This document shows positions 9,120 to 18,145 of a stretch of 64,000 nt of DNA, piece by piece; position 1 is the stretch's first letter; the number at the start of each line of letters is the position of its first letter. Location: positions 124,001 through 188,000 of the forward strand of contig NZ_QMFB01000011.1 of assembly GCF_003285015.1 (NCBI RefSeq), read 5' to 3'. The DNA is from Paenibacillus contaminans. GTDB taxonomy: Bacteria > Bacillota > Bacilli > Paenibacillales > NBRC-103111. Made by a program: the position numbers and the translations under genes. The notes below the pieces were generated by a model. That model was not told the DNA's origin, made no database searches, and saw only the letters and a program-made list of their open reading frames with translations.

Positions 9120-9148
9120 AGTATACGACGCGTGTTATTTATATCCAA
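9120..9148 (-). promoter_or_regulatory. Candidate sigma-A promoter for the kinase operon
   Basis: On the minus strand TTGGAT (9148-9143) and TATACT (9125-9120) are separated by 17 bp, about 30 bp before the kinase start codon. The rest of 9149-9418 holds no gene or strong structure that I can support. Confidence 0.5.
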
Positions 9149-9418
9149 TAAAAATTACTGATACTTACTTTCCATCTGAAAAGCATTGCCCGTAGATTTA
9201 TCTATATTTTCATAAAATGTAATCGGAGTTACAGATTGATCACTTCAATTAATTTATAGTGAGTAGACGGTAACATTATAGGATGTTGCAGGTTAACGAT
9301 TTGCTCTAGCGTAGATATGAGGAGCCGGTTTTGAACTGCCATTTTGTCATTTTTGAAGTTGAGAACCGTAGGCGTTTTCAGCAACGAAGGATCTTCTTTG
9401 CGAAAGGACGTATGAACA

Positions 9419-10488
9419 GTGACAAGGATTAGTAGTAAATTATCGCTTATGGGCTTAATTATTTTATTTTTTACAACAGGTATAGTACCGGGGAAGTTCA
9501 GCGTAGACGTTGGCATCATATCGACCGCTGCAGCGGCTGCAACCATCTCCAGTCAAGATGGGATTGGATATAGCGGCTCCATTCCTAGGAATGAAGTGGC
9601 AGGGACCGCTTTTACCGGATACCAGTCCTGGCCTAGCGGATTTACAAAAGGATCCTCTGCCTTTGCCGGCGGCGTCTATGACGGTACGAGTATATGGATG
9701 ATTCCTTATAATGCCAACGAATTAGTCAAGGTTAATCCATCTACCGGAGAAATGACGGGATACAGCAATTGGCCCGCAGGCTTCACTAAAGGGAGCAATT
9801 GGCAATTGTAATAGCAGAGGATGGTTCATTTATCACTGTACCGACGAAAATCGTTATGAAAGATGGAAAACGTTATGCTGAAGTTTATACGTTTGTGGAT
9901 GGAACGATTGCATTGATTCCACATCAGCAGAGTTTTGCAGATACCCAGGGGCATTGGGCAAAAGCAGCTATTGATGAATTTGCAAGCCGATTGATTGTGA
10001 GCGGTATGACGGAAACGACTTTTGTCCCAGATGCGGATGTAACTAGAGCGGAATTTACAGCAATATTGGGTAGGGCATTAGGGCTGGTCAGCACTCCATA
10101 TCAAGGTCGGTTCAATGATCTTCCCCCTGATAACTGGGCGGCGGCTTCGATACCATTGAATAGATCACTCATTCAAGGGTATGAAAATAGCTCGTTCCGA
10201 CCTAATCAAAACATGACAAGAGAAGAAACGATCGTGGTCATCACGAGAGCATTGCAAATGGTTGGGGTCAAAGTTGCTTTATCCGATGATAAAGTTAAAC
10301 AAATTTTAGGGCAGTATGGTAATGCAGATAAAGTATCCGGCTGGGCTGAAAATGCAGTGGCTGTGGCGATTGAAACGGGTTTACTGCAAGGGAAAACTGC
10401 TCATACGCTAGCATCGCAAGATCCTGTTACTAGAGCTGAAATTGTAATCATGATTCGTAGAATGCTTGAATATGCAAACTTAATTTAA
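9419..10488 (+). pseudogene. Decayed SLH-domain surface protein, internally deleted and frameshifted
   Basis: Two adjoining reading frames look like the two ends of one large surface protein. The first (9419-9811, GTG start, AAAGGA upstream) has a signal peptide and one and a half copies of a WPSGFTKGS repeat seen in Kelch- or YncE-like repeat proteins. The second (about 9790-10488, another frame, no proper start) opens with a segment like the DGSFITVPTKIVMKDGK stretch that commonly precedes SLH domains in Paenibacillus, then has three SLH domains (FADTQGHWAK, DLPPDNWAAASI, VSGWAENAVAV). The junction near 9790 joins repeat region to anchor. The simplest reading is a large in-gene deletion plus frameshift. 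A two-protein arrangement is unlikely. Confidence 0.75.
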
Positions 10489-10654
10489 GCGACACCATTT
10501 TCTTTGGATCCCGGCTTAGTGCGATAAGGATTAGCTTGCTTTTCAACCGCCGGAATCGTTTACAGCTTCAATAAACTAAGGTAATCTATGGATATCTGAC
10601 GGGGAAATGAAAGAAACGTATTTGCGAAAAGACATGTTGGAAGGAGGCAACATA

Positions 10655-11170
10655 ATGACGACTGTTTTACGGCGCTGCGTCAGCGATGAGGAGCTTGCCA
10701 AAGTCAGTTTATTCGCCCTTGAGAATAAGCGCGACCTGCACCTCGCCTTCGGGACTTTGGACATGGTATCCGTGCTATGCACGTATATGACGGAAGGGCA
10801 TTTGCTTTATATAGCGGATGCCGACAATCAAGTAATCGGGATGTTGGGCTACTATCACGGAATGCCGGAAAATGAATTTATAGATAAAGAGATCGCCTTC
10901 GTAGACACGGCCATTCTCGATAAGGCATACCGGGGTACGCAGATCTTCCTTAAAGGGCTTCGCAGCATGGTCGAGCAGATTGTCGAGGCTCATCCGGAAA
11001 CGCAAGAAATAAGATTTGCCGCTTTATCCGAAAATACATATTTATGCCGACTTTACTCGAAATTTTCCGAACCAAGCTACACCCGTAACGGATCGGCCGG
11101 AGAAGAAACCGTTTTTTGTGTCAAAATTCACCAACTCAGAGCTACCTTAAACGGCTATTCCAAGCTATAA
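10655..11170 (+). CDS. GNAT-family acetyltransferase
   Basis: A 171-residue cytoplasmic protein with the layout of a GNAT N-acyltransferase. A beta strand LLYIADADNQVIGMLGYY is followed by motif A (FVDTAILDKAYRGTQIF, with RGTQ in the acetyl-CoA pyrophosphate loop position) and a C-terminal AALSENTYLCRLYSKF like the family's asparagine/tyrosine region. The ATG at 10655 is preferred over one at 10607 because GGAAGGAGG stands just upstream. The next gene, 50 bp on, encodes a 30-residue peptide before a terminator, so the enzyme may modify that peptide. Substrate otherwise unknown. Confidence 0.7.
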   Translation: MTTVLRRCVSDEELAKVSLFALENKRDLHLAFGTLDMVSVLCTYMTEGHLLYIADADNQVIGMLGYYHGMPENEFIDKEIAFVDTAILDKAYRGTQIFLKGLRSMVEQIVEAHPETQEIRFAALSENTYLCRLYSKFSEPSYTRNGSAGEETVFCVKIHQLRATLNGYSKL

Positions 11171-11220
11171 TAAGTCTAGGAAGAAAATACTATACGGTTC
11201 ATAAAAGGAGGATAAAAGCC

Positions 11221-11313
11221 ATGTTTCTACCCCCACCGAACTTAGACAAAAAGAACGGCAGCAAGCTCGGCAAATTTATTATCAACAACGATTCGCTGAG
11301 AGTGCAGCAGTAA
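11221..11313 (+). CDS. Small peptide, 30 residues, unknown function
   Basis: A short gene with an excellent ribosome binding site (AAAGGAGG, 9 bases before ATG). It starts MFLPPPNLDKKNGSKLG and ends SLRVQQ. It has no signal peptide or membrane segment, and four lysines in the first 20 residues. It follows the GNAT gene on the same strand and is closed by a hairpin terminator, so the pair forms a two-gene unit. The spacing and strong translation signal suggest a real product. It could be a substrate of the acetyltransferase, a modified peptide precursor or a signal. I do not recognise a family. Confidence 0.5.
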   Translation: MFLPPPNLDKKNGSKLGKFIINNDSLRVQQ

Positions 11314-11412
11314 TACCCATTCCATTCCGACTATGTAAGCTTGAAATAGACTATAAAGCTTGCAGCGGGAATCCCAAAATTTTCTGCATTGCATTTTCCT
11401 CTATTAGCTGTG

Positions 11413-11450
11413 AATCCACAACCGTATGCGTTTGTGGGTTTTTATTTTTT
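11413..11450 (+). terminator. Intrinsic terminator after the GNAT/peptide pair
   Basis: AATCCACAA pairs with TTTGTGGGTT around a short loop and is followed by a T-rich run ending near 11450. Confidence 0.75.
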
Positions 11451-11483
11451 AGGAAAGCGAAGCTTTCCTTTGCCCCCAAAAAC

Positions 11484-11528
11484 AAGACTGCCCTCGCGTC
11501 CATTGCGGACACTTGGACAGTCTTTTTT
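11484..11528. terminator. Bidirectional hairpin terminator
   Basis: AAGACTG (11484-11490) pairs with CAGTCTT (11518-11524), with an inner GTCC/GGAC stem. It is followed by six Ts on the plus strand, and the minus strand also ends in a T-rich run. It lies at the 3' end of the CBM6 remnant and was probably that gene's terminator. Confidence 0.7.
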
Positions 11529-11551
11529 CAAAATGCCCCTGTTTCGTAACG

Positions 11552-11770
11552 CTAATTGCTGAACTTCATCCAATCGAAGTTGCCTACTCCCGGACCGCCT
11601 TTGAATACGATATATATGTCATGCACGCCGCTTGCTCCGGTCAGCGCGGCCGTCTGCTGAGTGAAGGTGAATGGCGATTGAAATGCCGTCTTGTAAACGA
11701 GTCCAGCATCGTCCGCATACGCTTCGCCTGCCGGCGAGGTTTCTTGAAGTAAATCGTGGCGCTCGTCTCC
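11552..11770 (-). pseudogene. C-terminal remnant of a CBM6-containing secreted enzyme
   Basis: The minus strand encodes about 70 residues ending in TGASGVHDIYIVFKGGPG and NFDWMKFSN. This is the usual end of a family 6 carbohydrate-binding module, here followed by a stop codon and a terminator. Upstream of about 11770 the reading frame loses similarity and passes into the repeat array at 11.9 kb, with no start codon or ribosome binding site. It is a relic of a glycoside hydrolase whose catalytic part has gone. Confidence 0.65.
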
Positions 11771-11858
11771 GATGCTCCGGTAACGAAACAGAAGCAAGTT
11801 TGTGGAAATCGGACTACTTCTCTCCGTCATATAGGATGATGCAAGCCAAGAATTGGGC

Positions 11859-12035
11859 GCGATGCGAAATGCGGAACTACGGAAAACGACGTATGCTGCG
11901 CAACACAATGTATATGAAATATCACATACATTTTGCTGCATCCGCCGGATCCTCGACGTTGTATATGAAAAATCGCATACATCGGCCACATCAACCAGCT
12001 TTCACGACATTTGTGTATGAAATAGCGTATACGTT
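11859..12035. repeat. 51-bp-period array, TGTATATGAAAT family
   Basis: Imperfectly palindromic units of about 22 bp (TGTATATGAAAT then a CATAC half) start at 11909, 11960 and 12012, with a weaker copy near 11859. The offsets are about 50, 51 and 52 bp. The array lies 170 bp before the AraC-type regulator. The unit resembles those of the 30.8 kb array (both contain GTGTATGAAAT). There is no cas gene and the spacers are not unique, so it is not CRISPR. Confidence 0.75.
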
Positions 12036-12206
12036 AGCTCTACCCCCGAGAGTCTGACAGCGCAGATCCAGAACGATATGCAACGCACTTTTTTACCGCC
12101 ATTACCGAAAATGGAAAATTCCATGTACAAGACGATGGAAAATCCCGGTATACTTCTCTATGAAGAGAAACGGACGACGCTGTCGTCTCGAAAGCGGGGA
12201 TTGATC

Positions 12207-14486
12207 ATGCTGAACTTCGCATCGATATTGAAAAGGGCCACCTTCAAACATAAGCTGGCTCTTTTCTCGCTGTTCGTAAGCATTACGCCGGTTCTGATCG
12301 TCGGACTCTCCTCCGCTTATTTATCGATGCGCAGCATGCAGGAGGAGGTGAACGGCAATCATGCCGCGGCGCTCAAGCAAATTCATTACCAGATTAACAA
12401 TATCATCAAAAGCTTGCACATCACCTCGATCGGCCTCGCCTCGAACCCCGCGGTGGAGAAGTCGGTGCAGGCGGGTCCCGGGCTCGACAGTTTGAACCAG
12501 ACGTTCGAAATGATCGAAGCGGTGCGGCGGGAAAACAGCTTCTCGACGCTCAAATTCGATATGTCGCTCGCCTATGTGAAATATGACTCCGTATACTCCA
12601 CCGCCGATTCGAGCAAAATGACGCAGTCCCGGTTCACCGAAATGGTGCGCAGCAACAAGCCGCTTTACAACTCTTCCTTCATGGTGATGGACGATAGCGA
12701 CAAGAACGAGCCGGCGCTGCTGCTGTTCCGTCCGGTACCGATGTATACGTACTATACGGACGGCATTCTCGTGCTGCATGTGAGCATCGACGAGTTCGTC
12801 AAGTTTTTCGATACGCTCACGACGGACAACAAAAGCCGTATTTTTATCGTCGACAAAAGCGGGAAGGTGATCGTCGGCAAAAACAAAGGCGATATCGGCA
12901 CCCGGCTCGCCAACATTCCGCTCGATAAGGAAAAGGATACGCAGCTGAAGCTTCCGGACAGCTATTCGCTTGACGGCGTCGACTACAGCATGTCGTTTCA
13001 GAACTCCTCGTTTAACGATTGGACGTACATCGTCATGACGCCGATGCAGCTGCTGACGCAGCGGACCGACGAGATCAAGCAAATTACGCTGGTCGTCGTC
13101 GCCGTCATCATCGTCGTGTGGTCGCTGTTTTCGTTGTTCGGCTCCTACCGGCTTTATTATCCGATAGCGCTGCTGCTGCGCAAATTCATGCCGGCCGATA
13201 GCGACCGGGGCCAATTTTCGGACGGATTGAAAGCGCTTGATTCGTTAATCGACAGCATGGTTGTGTCCAACCGCGAGCTCAAACGGGAGATCGACGAGCA
13301 ATCGACCTACTTGGAGCAATACTTCTTTCAGCAGCTCATACTAGGAGAAGCGTCCGATCAGGAAATGCGCCGCAAAACGGAGCGGTACGGCCTGCCGCTT
13401 CAAGGCAGCCGGTTTCTAGTCTGTATTGCGTCGGTCGACGATTATCCCCAGTTTATCCGCAAATATAAAGAGCAGGACCGGACGCTCGTCCACTACGCCA
13501 TGCGCAAAATGATCCTGGAGCTGCTCGGCGACAGGCCCTCCTGTCTGGCCGGCGTGATGCAGCCGGGGCAAGTGACGGTTATCGTTCCGCTTGAGGCGGG
13601 AGACGACGAGGCAGAAAACCGTGTCCTCCAGGCGGCGGACGATTTCCGGCGGTACGGCGAGCAATATTTTCATTTTACGGCAAGCATTGCGGTCAGCGAT
13701 GCGAGGCGCGGCTACGCAAGCATCAACGACAGCTACGAGCAGGCGACCGAGCTGCTGCGTCACAGACTGACGTTAGGACATAACGTAACGATCACCGAAA
13801 GCAGCGTCGGCCCCGCGGCCAAGCAGCTGAGCCAATTCATTACCGAACGGCAGAAAACCATTGTCTTCCATGTGATTCACGGCAATATCGAGGAAGCGAA
13901 CCTGCAGCTGTCCGACATGCTCAAAAATGTCCCTCTGTACACGAAAAGCGCGGACGGCGTCGTCGGCTCGCTCTCCTACTTGCTTGGCGAATTGGAATAT
14001 ATGCTGTACAAAATGGGTTGCCCGCTGCATGAAGCGCTCGAAGGAGACGTCTACCGGCAGTTATACGGCATGTCGACGATTCGGGAGGTGGAGCAATGGC
14101 TGAAGCAGGTCGTTTTTCCGACGGTGAAGGCGCAATTGGAACGATTTTCGGTCAAAAAGCAGACAAAAATCATTCAGCATGTCCTGCAATACGTAGACGA
14201 ACACTACAAAACGGACCTGTCGCTGCAGCACCTCGCGGACGCGTTCGACCTGTCCCCATCCCATTTGAGCCGCATGTTCAAGGAAGAGACGAACCGGGCG
14301 TTCAGCGACTACCTGCTCGAATACCGGATGAACAAAGCGAAGGAATGGCTGGCGCATACAAGCATGCCGATTAAAGAAATTGCCGATCATCTGCGCTACA
14401 CGAACGTGACCAATTTCTCCCGGGCGTTTAAGCAGTTTTTCGGCACCTCCCCGGGCAAATACCGCAGCCATTCGCTGTCCGAGTAA
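12207..14486 (+). CDS. Membrane-anchored AraC-family transcriptional regulator
   Basis: A 759-residue one-component regulator. Transmembrane segments lie near residues 15-37 and 290-315 and bracket an extracellular Cache-like sensor domain (IFIVDKSGKVIVGKNKGD). A cytoplasmic linker follows, with the AraC double helix-turn-helix in the last 100 residues (LSLQHLADAFDLSPSHLSRMF and IKEIADHLRYTNVTNFSRAFKQFF). It has no receiver or kinase domain, so it probably senses its ligand directly and activates the ABC operon starting 157 bp downstream. The ATG at 12207 was chosen because it immediately precedes the first membrane helix; the ATG at 12078 lacks a ribosome binding site and would add a non-conserved tail. 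Confidence 0.88.
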   Translation: MLNFASILKRATFKHKLALFSLFVSITPVLIVGLSSAYLSMRSMQEEVNGNHAAALKQIHYQINNIIKSLHITSIGLASNPAVEKSVQAGPGLDSLNQTFEMIEAVRRENSFSTLKFDMSLAYVKYDSVYSTADSSKMTQSRFTEMVRSNKPLYNSSFMVMDDSDKNEPALLLFRPVPMYTYYTDGILVLHVSIDEFVKFFDTLTTDNKSRIFIVDKSGKVIVGKNKGDIGTRLANIPLDKEKDTQLKLPDSYSLDGVDYSMSFQNSSFNDWTYIVMTPMQLLTQRTDEIKQITLVVVAVIIVVWSLFSLFGSYRLYYPIALLLRKFMPADSDRGQFSDGLKALDSLIDSMVVSNRELKREIDEQSTYLEQYFFQQLILGEASDQEMRRKTERYGLPLQGSRFLVCIASVDDYPQFIRKYKEQDRTLVHYAMRKMILELLGDRPSCLAGVMQPGQVTVIVPLEAGDDEAENRVLQAADDFRRYGEQYFHFTASIAVSDARRGYASINDSYEQATELLRHRLTLGHNVTITESSVGPAAKQLSQFITERQKTIVFHVIHGNIEEANLQLSDMLKNVPLYTKSADGVVGSLSYLLGELEYMLYKMGCPLHEALEGDVYRQLYGMSTIREVEQWLKQVVFPTVKAQLERFSVKKQTKIIQHVLQYVDEHYKTDLSLQHLADAFDLSPSHLSRMFKEETNRAFSDYLLEYRMNKAKEWLAHTSMPIKEIADHLRYTNVTNFSRAFKQFFGTSPGKYRSHSLSE

Positions 14487-14505
14487 CGCAAGCGCCGCTT
14501 TTTCG

Positions 14506-14545
14506 AATGATCAATAGCGCTTATTTTCTTGATCATTTCTTGCGT
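14506..14545 (+). other. Inverted repeat between the AraC regulator and the binding-protein gene
   Basis: AATGATCAA (14506-14514) pairs with TTGATCATT (14529-14537), flanked by an outer CGCAAG/CTTGCG pair (14487-14492 and 14539-14544). There is no clean T-run, so it may be a weak terminator or an operator. Confidence 0.5.
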
Positions 14546-14566
14546 CTCTCCCTGCGCAAATGATAA

Positions 14567-14596
14567 TTGCCTGTCAAACGTTAGTACAGGTATAGT
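14567..14596 (+). promoter_or_regulatory. Candidate promoter of the oligosaccharide ABC operon
   Basis: TTGCCT (14567-14572) and TATAGT (14591-14596) with an 18-bp spacer, about 47 bp before the binding-protein start. The spacer contains CCTG and CAGG in inverted order. Confidence 0.5.
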
Positions 14597-14642
14597 CGTC
14601 CTTGAAAGCGCATAACAAAATTTCGATAAGGGAGAAATGTGC

Positions 14643-16214
14643 ATGGAACGAAGGAAAGTGAAGTCAGCCGGTTTGTTCATGGCTTCGCTGCTGCTGGCGT
14701 CCGGACTGCTGGCGGCGTGCAGCTCCAAAAGCGGGGAGGAAGGCAAGACCGATTCGGGAGCGAAGCCGAGCATCAAGTTCCTGCTGTCGCATACGCTGGC
14801 CAAATATGCGATGCAGTACAAAAGCGACGACGACATGTACACGAAGGAGCTGTCGAGGTTGTCCGGGTACGATCTGCATTTCGAGTTTCTCGGCCACGGC
14901 ACGGACTTTACGCAGCAGATGACGGTCCGGTTCGCTTCGAAGGATATGGCCGACGTCGTGCGGACCGACAGCATTTTGTCGAGCATGCATCCCGGAGCGG
15001 TCGAACAAGGGGTATTTACCGATTTGACGCCGCTCATCGAGAAATACGGCCAAAATTTAAAGAAGAAAATTCCGCAATCCGCCTGGGACAGTCCGAAGGT
15101 ATCGAAGGACGGCAAAATATACGGTATCCCGTACTTGTCCGCCGTTCCCGCCTACCGCGTCATTTATATTCGCCAGGATTGGCTCGACAAGCTGAACATG
15201 CCCCAGCCTAAGACGCTCGACGATTATTTGAAGTTTTTCGAAGCGGTCAAAACGCAAGACATGAACGGCAACGGCGACCCGAACGACGAGTATGGCTTTT
15301 ATGTCCGCGAGAACCTCGATTACAGCGACTTGTTCTTCAAAGAGTTCGGCGTCCATCCGGGAGAGTGGGTGTATAGGGACGGCCAGTTCCAGCCGGGAAT
15401 GATTCAGCCCGAAATCAAAGAAGGCTTGAAGTTTTGGAAAAATCTTTACGAAAAAGGCTACGTGAACTCGAACCTGTTTACGAACAAAAGCGCCGACTGG
15501 CGTGCGGGCATCAAGCAAGGCAAAGGCGGCATGTGGATGCACGACGTGCCGAACTATGCGGAAGACTGGCAGCCGAGCTTGTTCGTCAACGAGAAGAACG
15601 TCAAAGTCGCGATGCTTGAAGGGCCGGAAGGGCCCAAAGGAAAAGGACTGACCCCGGAAAACGATCAGGTCAACTACGTCAGGGTCGTGCCGTCCTCGAG
15701 CAAAAACGCGGAAAATGTGATCAAGTTTTTGGATTGGGCCGTATCGAACGAAGCGGCGGAGAAGTTTTTCGCCTACGGTATCGAAGGACACAACTATAAG
15801 CTCGAAAACGGAAAAGTGAAATTCGACGCCACCGCCAAGGAAAACCTGGAAAATGACGCAAGCCAGCAGTTCCGCACCGTCATCAGCATGCTCAAAGACG
15901 GCCGTCTGGAGCCGCTCGTGCTCGAAGTCGATCCGAACGCCGAGCTTTTGAAAAACGGGCTGAAGGCGGCCAACAATTCGATATACAAAAACGAAGCGAT
16001 GTACATGCCGAACCTGGAAGCGCTAACAACGCGCCCTGAGCTTGGGATCGGCAGCGGCACGCTGTTCCTCGACATGTTCGCCAAAGTGATCACCGGCAAG
16101 CTCGATCTCGATACAGGGTTCGAAAATTTCGTCGCGGAGTGGAAAAAACGCGGCGGCGACCAAGCAATCAAGGAAGCGACCGAATGGTACAAAAAGAAAA
16201 ATAACATCAAGTAA
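14643..16214 (+). CDS. Extracellular solute-binding lipoprotein (LplA type)
   Basis: A 523-residue lipoprotein with signal peptide and lipobox LLAAC, the extracellular receptor of an oligosaccharide ABC importer. It carries the family landmarks DMADVVRTD, DMNGNGDPNDEYGF and the C-terminal EWKKRGGDQAIKEATEWYKK. The ATG at 14643 is preferred over the one at 14637 because AAGGGAG ends only 2 bases before the earlier codon. It follows the AraC regulator that probably controls it and precedes two permeases, separated by a large hairpin that may raise its expression over theirs. No ATPase gene is present, as usual for this family, which shares MsmX-type ATPases. Confidence 0.92.
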   Translation: MERRKVKSAGLFMASLLLASGLLAACSSKSGEEGKTDSGAKPSIKFLLSHTLAKYAMQYKSDDDMYTKELSRLSGYDLHFEFLGHGTDFTQQMTVRFASKDMADVVRTDSILSSMHPGAVEQGVFTDLTPLIEKYGQNLKKKIPQSAWDSPKVSKDGKIYGIPYLSAVPAYRVIYIRQDWLDKLNMPQPKTLDDYLKFFEAVKTQDMNGNGDPNDEYGFYVRENLDYSDLFFKEFGVHPGEWVYRDGQFQPGMIQPEIKEGLKFWKNLYEKGYVNSNLFTNKSADWRAGIKQGKGGMWMHDVPNYAEDWQPSLFVNEKNVKVAMLEGPEGPKGKGLTPENDQVNYVRVVPSSSKNAENVIKFLDWAVSNEAAEKFFAYGIEGHNYKLENGKVKFDATAKENLENDASQQFRTVISMLKDGRLEPLVLEVDPNAELLKNGLKAANNSIYKNEAMYMPNLEALTTRPELGIGSGTLFLDMFAKVITGKLDLDTGFENFVAEWKKRGGDQAIKEATEWYKKKNNIK

Positions 16215-16232
16215 GAAAATCGATGAAGCCGG

Positions 16233-16332
16233 CATAGCGGCACATGGCGGAGCAACAGCGCCGGGCTGCGCGGAGGCGATGTCGTCCGGATCCGTTTACG
16301 GGCCCGGCGACATCGGCCGGCGCCCCGCTATG
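16233..16332 (+). promoter_or_regulatory. Large nested hairpin between binding-protein and permease genes
   Basis: CATAGCGG (16233-16240) pairs with CCGCTATG (16325-16332), and inside it GCGATGTCG (16276) pairs with CGACATCG (16308). No T-run follows. Such structures often slow 3' decay or partly terminate transcription, so that binding protein is made in excess of permease. Confidence 0.55.
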
Positions 16333-16352
16333 TCAGAGAAGGAGCGGACCGT

Positions 16353-17252
16353 ATGTTCAAACGAGCTTCGCAAAAGGATGCGCTGCTGCTGCTGCTGATC
16401 GCGCTGCCGGGCATTTTGCATTTTGTCGTGTTCAAGTACATCCCGATCGCGGGCAACGTCATCGCTTTTCAAAAGTACAACATGTTCCAGGGCATTCTGA
16501 GCAGTCCTTGGGTCGGTCTGGACAACTTCCGGATGATGTTCGGCTTCCAGGAGTTTTACCACATCTTGCGGAACACGCTGGCGCTCAGCCTGCTGTCCAT
16601 CGTTTTCGGCTTCCCGGCCCCGCTTGTGCTTGCTCTTCTGCTGAACGAAATGCGCCGCATGTGGCTGAAGCGGTCGGTACAAACGCTGCTTTATTTGCCG
16701 CATTTTTTGTCCTGGGTCATCGTCGGAGGCATATTCATCAATCTGCTGTCGATAGACGGGTTTCTCAATACGATTATGAAGCAGCTCGGCTATGCGCCGA
16801 ACGATTATTTGACGAATCCGAGTTATTTCAGAGGTATGCTCGTGTCGATCGGCATCTGGAAAGAAGCCGGATGGGGGATGATCATTTATTTGGCCGCTCT
16901 TGCGGGCATCAATCCGAATTTGTACGAAGCCGCAATGGTCGACGGCGCCGGCCGCTGGAGGCAGATGTGGTACATTACGCTTCCGTCGCTGATGCCGGCG
17001 ATCGTCGTCCTGTTTTTGCTGCGCATCGGCGGCGTGCTTGACACGAACGTCGAACAGGTGCTCATTTTCATCAATCCGCTCGTGCGCGATGTCGGGGAAG
17101 TGATCGACACTTATGTATACCGGATCGGCCTGCTCGGCGCGCAGTTCAGCCTGACGACGGCGGTCGGCATTTTCAAATCGGTCGTCGGCCTCATCCTGAT
17201 CGTCGGCTTGAACTACATCAGCAAAAAATCGACTGGCGAAAGCATTTATTAA
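16353..17252 (+). CDS. ABC sugar permease, LplB type
   Basis: A 299-residue inner-membrane permease with six predicted helices, starting in KDALLLLLIALPGILHF and ending KKSTGESIY. The cytoplasmic EAA loop that contacts the ATPase is LYEAAMVDGAGRWRQMWYI with the following LPSLMP. The ATG has AGAAGGAG 9 bases upstream. It pairs with the next permease to form the channel for the substrate delivered by the upstream lipoprotein. Confidence 0.93.
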   Translation: MFKRASQKDALLLLLIALPGILHFVVFKYIPIAGNVIAFQKYNMFQGILSSPWVGLDNFRMMFGFQEFYHILRNTLALSLLSIVFGFPAPLVLALLLNEMRRMWLKRSVQTLLYLPHFLSWVIVGGIFINLLSIDGFLNTIMKQLGYAPNDYLTNPSYFRGMLVSIGIWKEAGWGMIIYLAALAGINPNLYEAAMVDGAGRWRQMWYITLPSLMPAIVVLFLLRIGGVLDTNVEQVLIFINPLVRDVGEVIDTYVYRIGLLGAQFSLTTAVGIFKSVVGLILIVGLNYISKKSTGESIY

Positions 17253-17268
17253 GACGGAGGCGACGTTC

Positions 17269-18144
17269 ATGCCTACTTATCGTACGGACCGATATTTCCA
17301 GCTGTTTAACAGCTTGATGCTCGTTTTCGTCAGCCTCTCCATGCTGGCTCCGCTCATCCATCTCGCAGCCGTTTCGTTCAGCTCGCAGAAATATGTCGGC
17401 GCCAAGCTCGTCTATTTTTGGCCGCGGGATTTCAATATCGAAGTGTACAAAACGATTTTCGCCACCGACTCGTTATGGCGCGCGCTCGGCGTCAGCGTTT
17501 ATATTACCGTTTTCGGCACGATTATCGCGCTGCTGTTCACTTCCACGATGGCGTTCGCGCTGTCTCGCCCGAATATGCCTTACCGTAGTCTCGTGCTCAA
17601 GGGGATCATCGTTACGTTCGTTTTTTCCGCGCCGCTTATTCCGAGCTACCTGCTCGTCCGGTCGCTTTATATGGACAATACGCTGTGGGCGCTTATGATT
17701 CCCGGCGCTTTAACCGCGTTTAACGTCATTATTATGAAAACCTTTTTCCAGGGCATCTCCGCCGAGCTGTTCGATGCGGCGAAAATCGACGGCTGCAACG
17801 AATGGAGCATTTACGGGCGGATCGCCATTCCGATGTCGACTCCGGTCATCGCGACGATCGCGCTGTTCCACGCAGTCGGGCAGTGGAATTCCTATTTCGG
17901 CGCCCTAATTTACATCCGCACGAAAACATTAATGCCGATTCAAGTCGTGCTGCGCAACCTCGTCATCGAAGACAACCTGACGTCGCTGCCGCAGCTGACG
18001 ACGGTCGACTTGGCGCGCGCGGCGACGCCGGAGATGATGAAGGCGGGCATCATTTTGTTCGGTACGGTTCCGATCCTGATCATCTACCCTTTTCTGCAAA
18101 AATATTTCGTCAAAGGCGCGATGTTAGGTTCGTTGAAGGAGTAA
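17269..18144 (+). CDS. ABC sugar permease, LplC type
   Basis: A 291-residue inner-membrane permease, partner of the LplB-type protein 16 bp upstream. It has six predicted helices, the EAA loop LFDAAKIDGCNEWSIYGRI, and the family's C-terminal FLQKYFVKGAMLGSLKE. It ends 1 bp from the convergent EamA gene, leaving no room for a separate terminator. Confidence 0.93.
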   Translation: MPTYRTDRYFQLFNSLMLVFVSLSMLAPLIHLAAVSFSSQKYVGAKLVYFWPRDFNIEVYKTIFATDSLWRALGVSVYITVFGTIIALLFTSTMAFALSRPNMPYRSLVLKGIIVTFVFSAPLIPSYLLVRSLYMDNTLWALMIPGALTAFNVIIMKTFFQGISAELFDAAKIDGCNEWSIYGRIAIPMSTPVIATIALFHAVGQWNSYFGALIYIRTKTLMPIQVVLRNLVIEDNLTSLPQLTTVDLARAATPEMMKAGIILFGTVPILIIYPFLQKYFVKGAMLGSLKE

Positions 18145-18145
18145 A

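Noticed and set aside
9229..9546. Minus-strand frame of 105 codons before the SLH remnant
   Set aside because: Half of it is antisense to the signal peptide of the remnant. The other half recalls a protein fragment but could not be assigned to any family, including transposases.
11859..12035. CRISPR-like regular spacing of palindromic repeats
   Set aside because: Repeats are degenerate, there are only three or four copies, spacers partly resemble each other, and there are no cas genes. The same holds at 30814-30995.
12078..12206. Longer N-terminus for the AraC regulator
   Set aside because: There is no ribosome binding site, and the added residues precede the membrane helix that normally follows the start closely.
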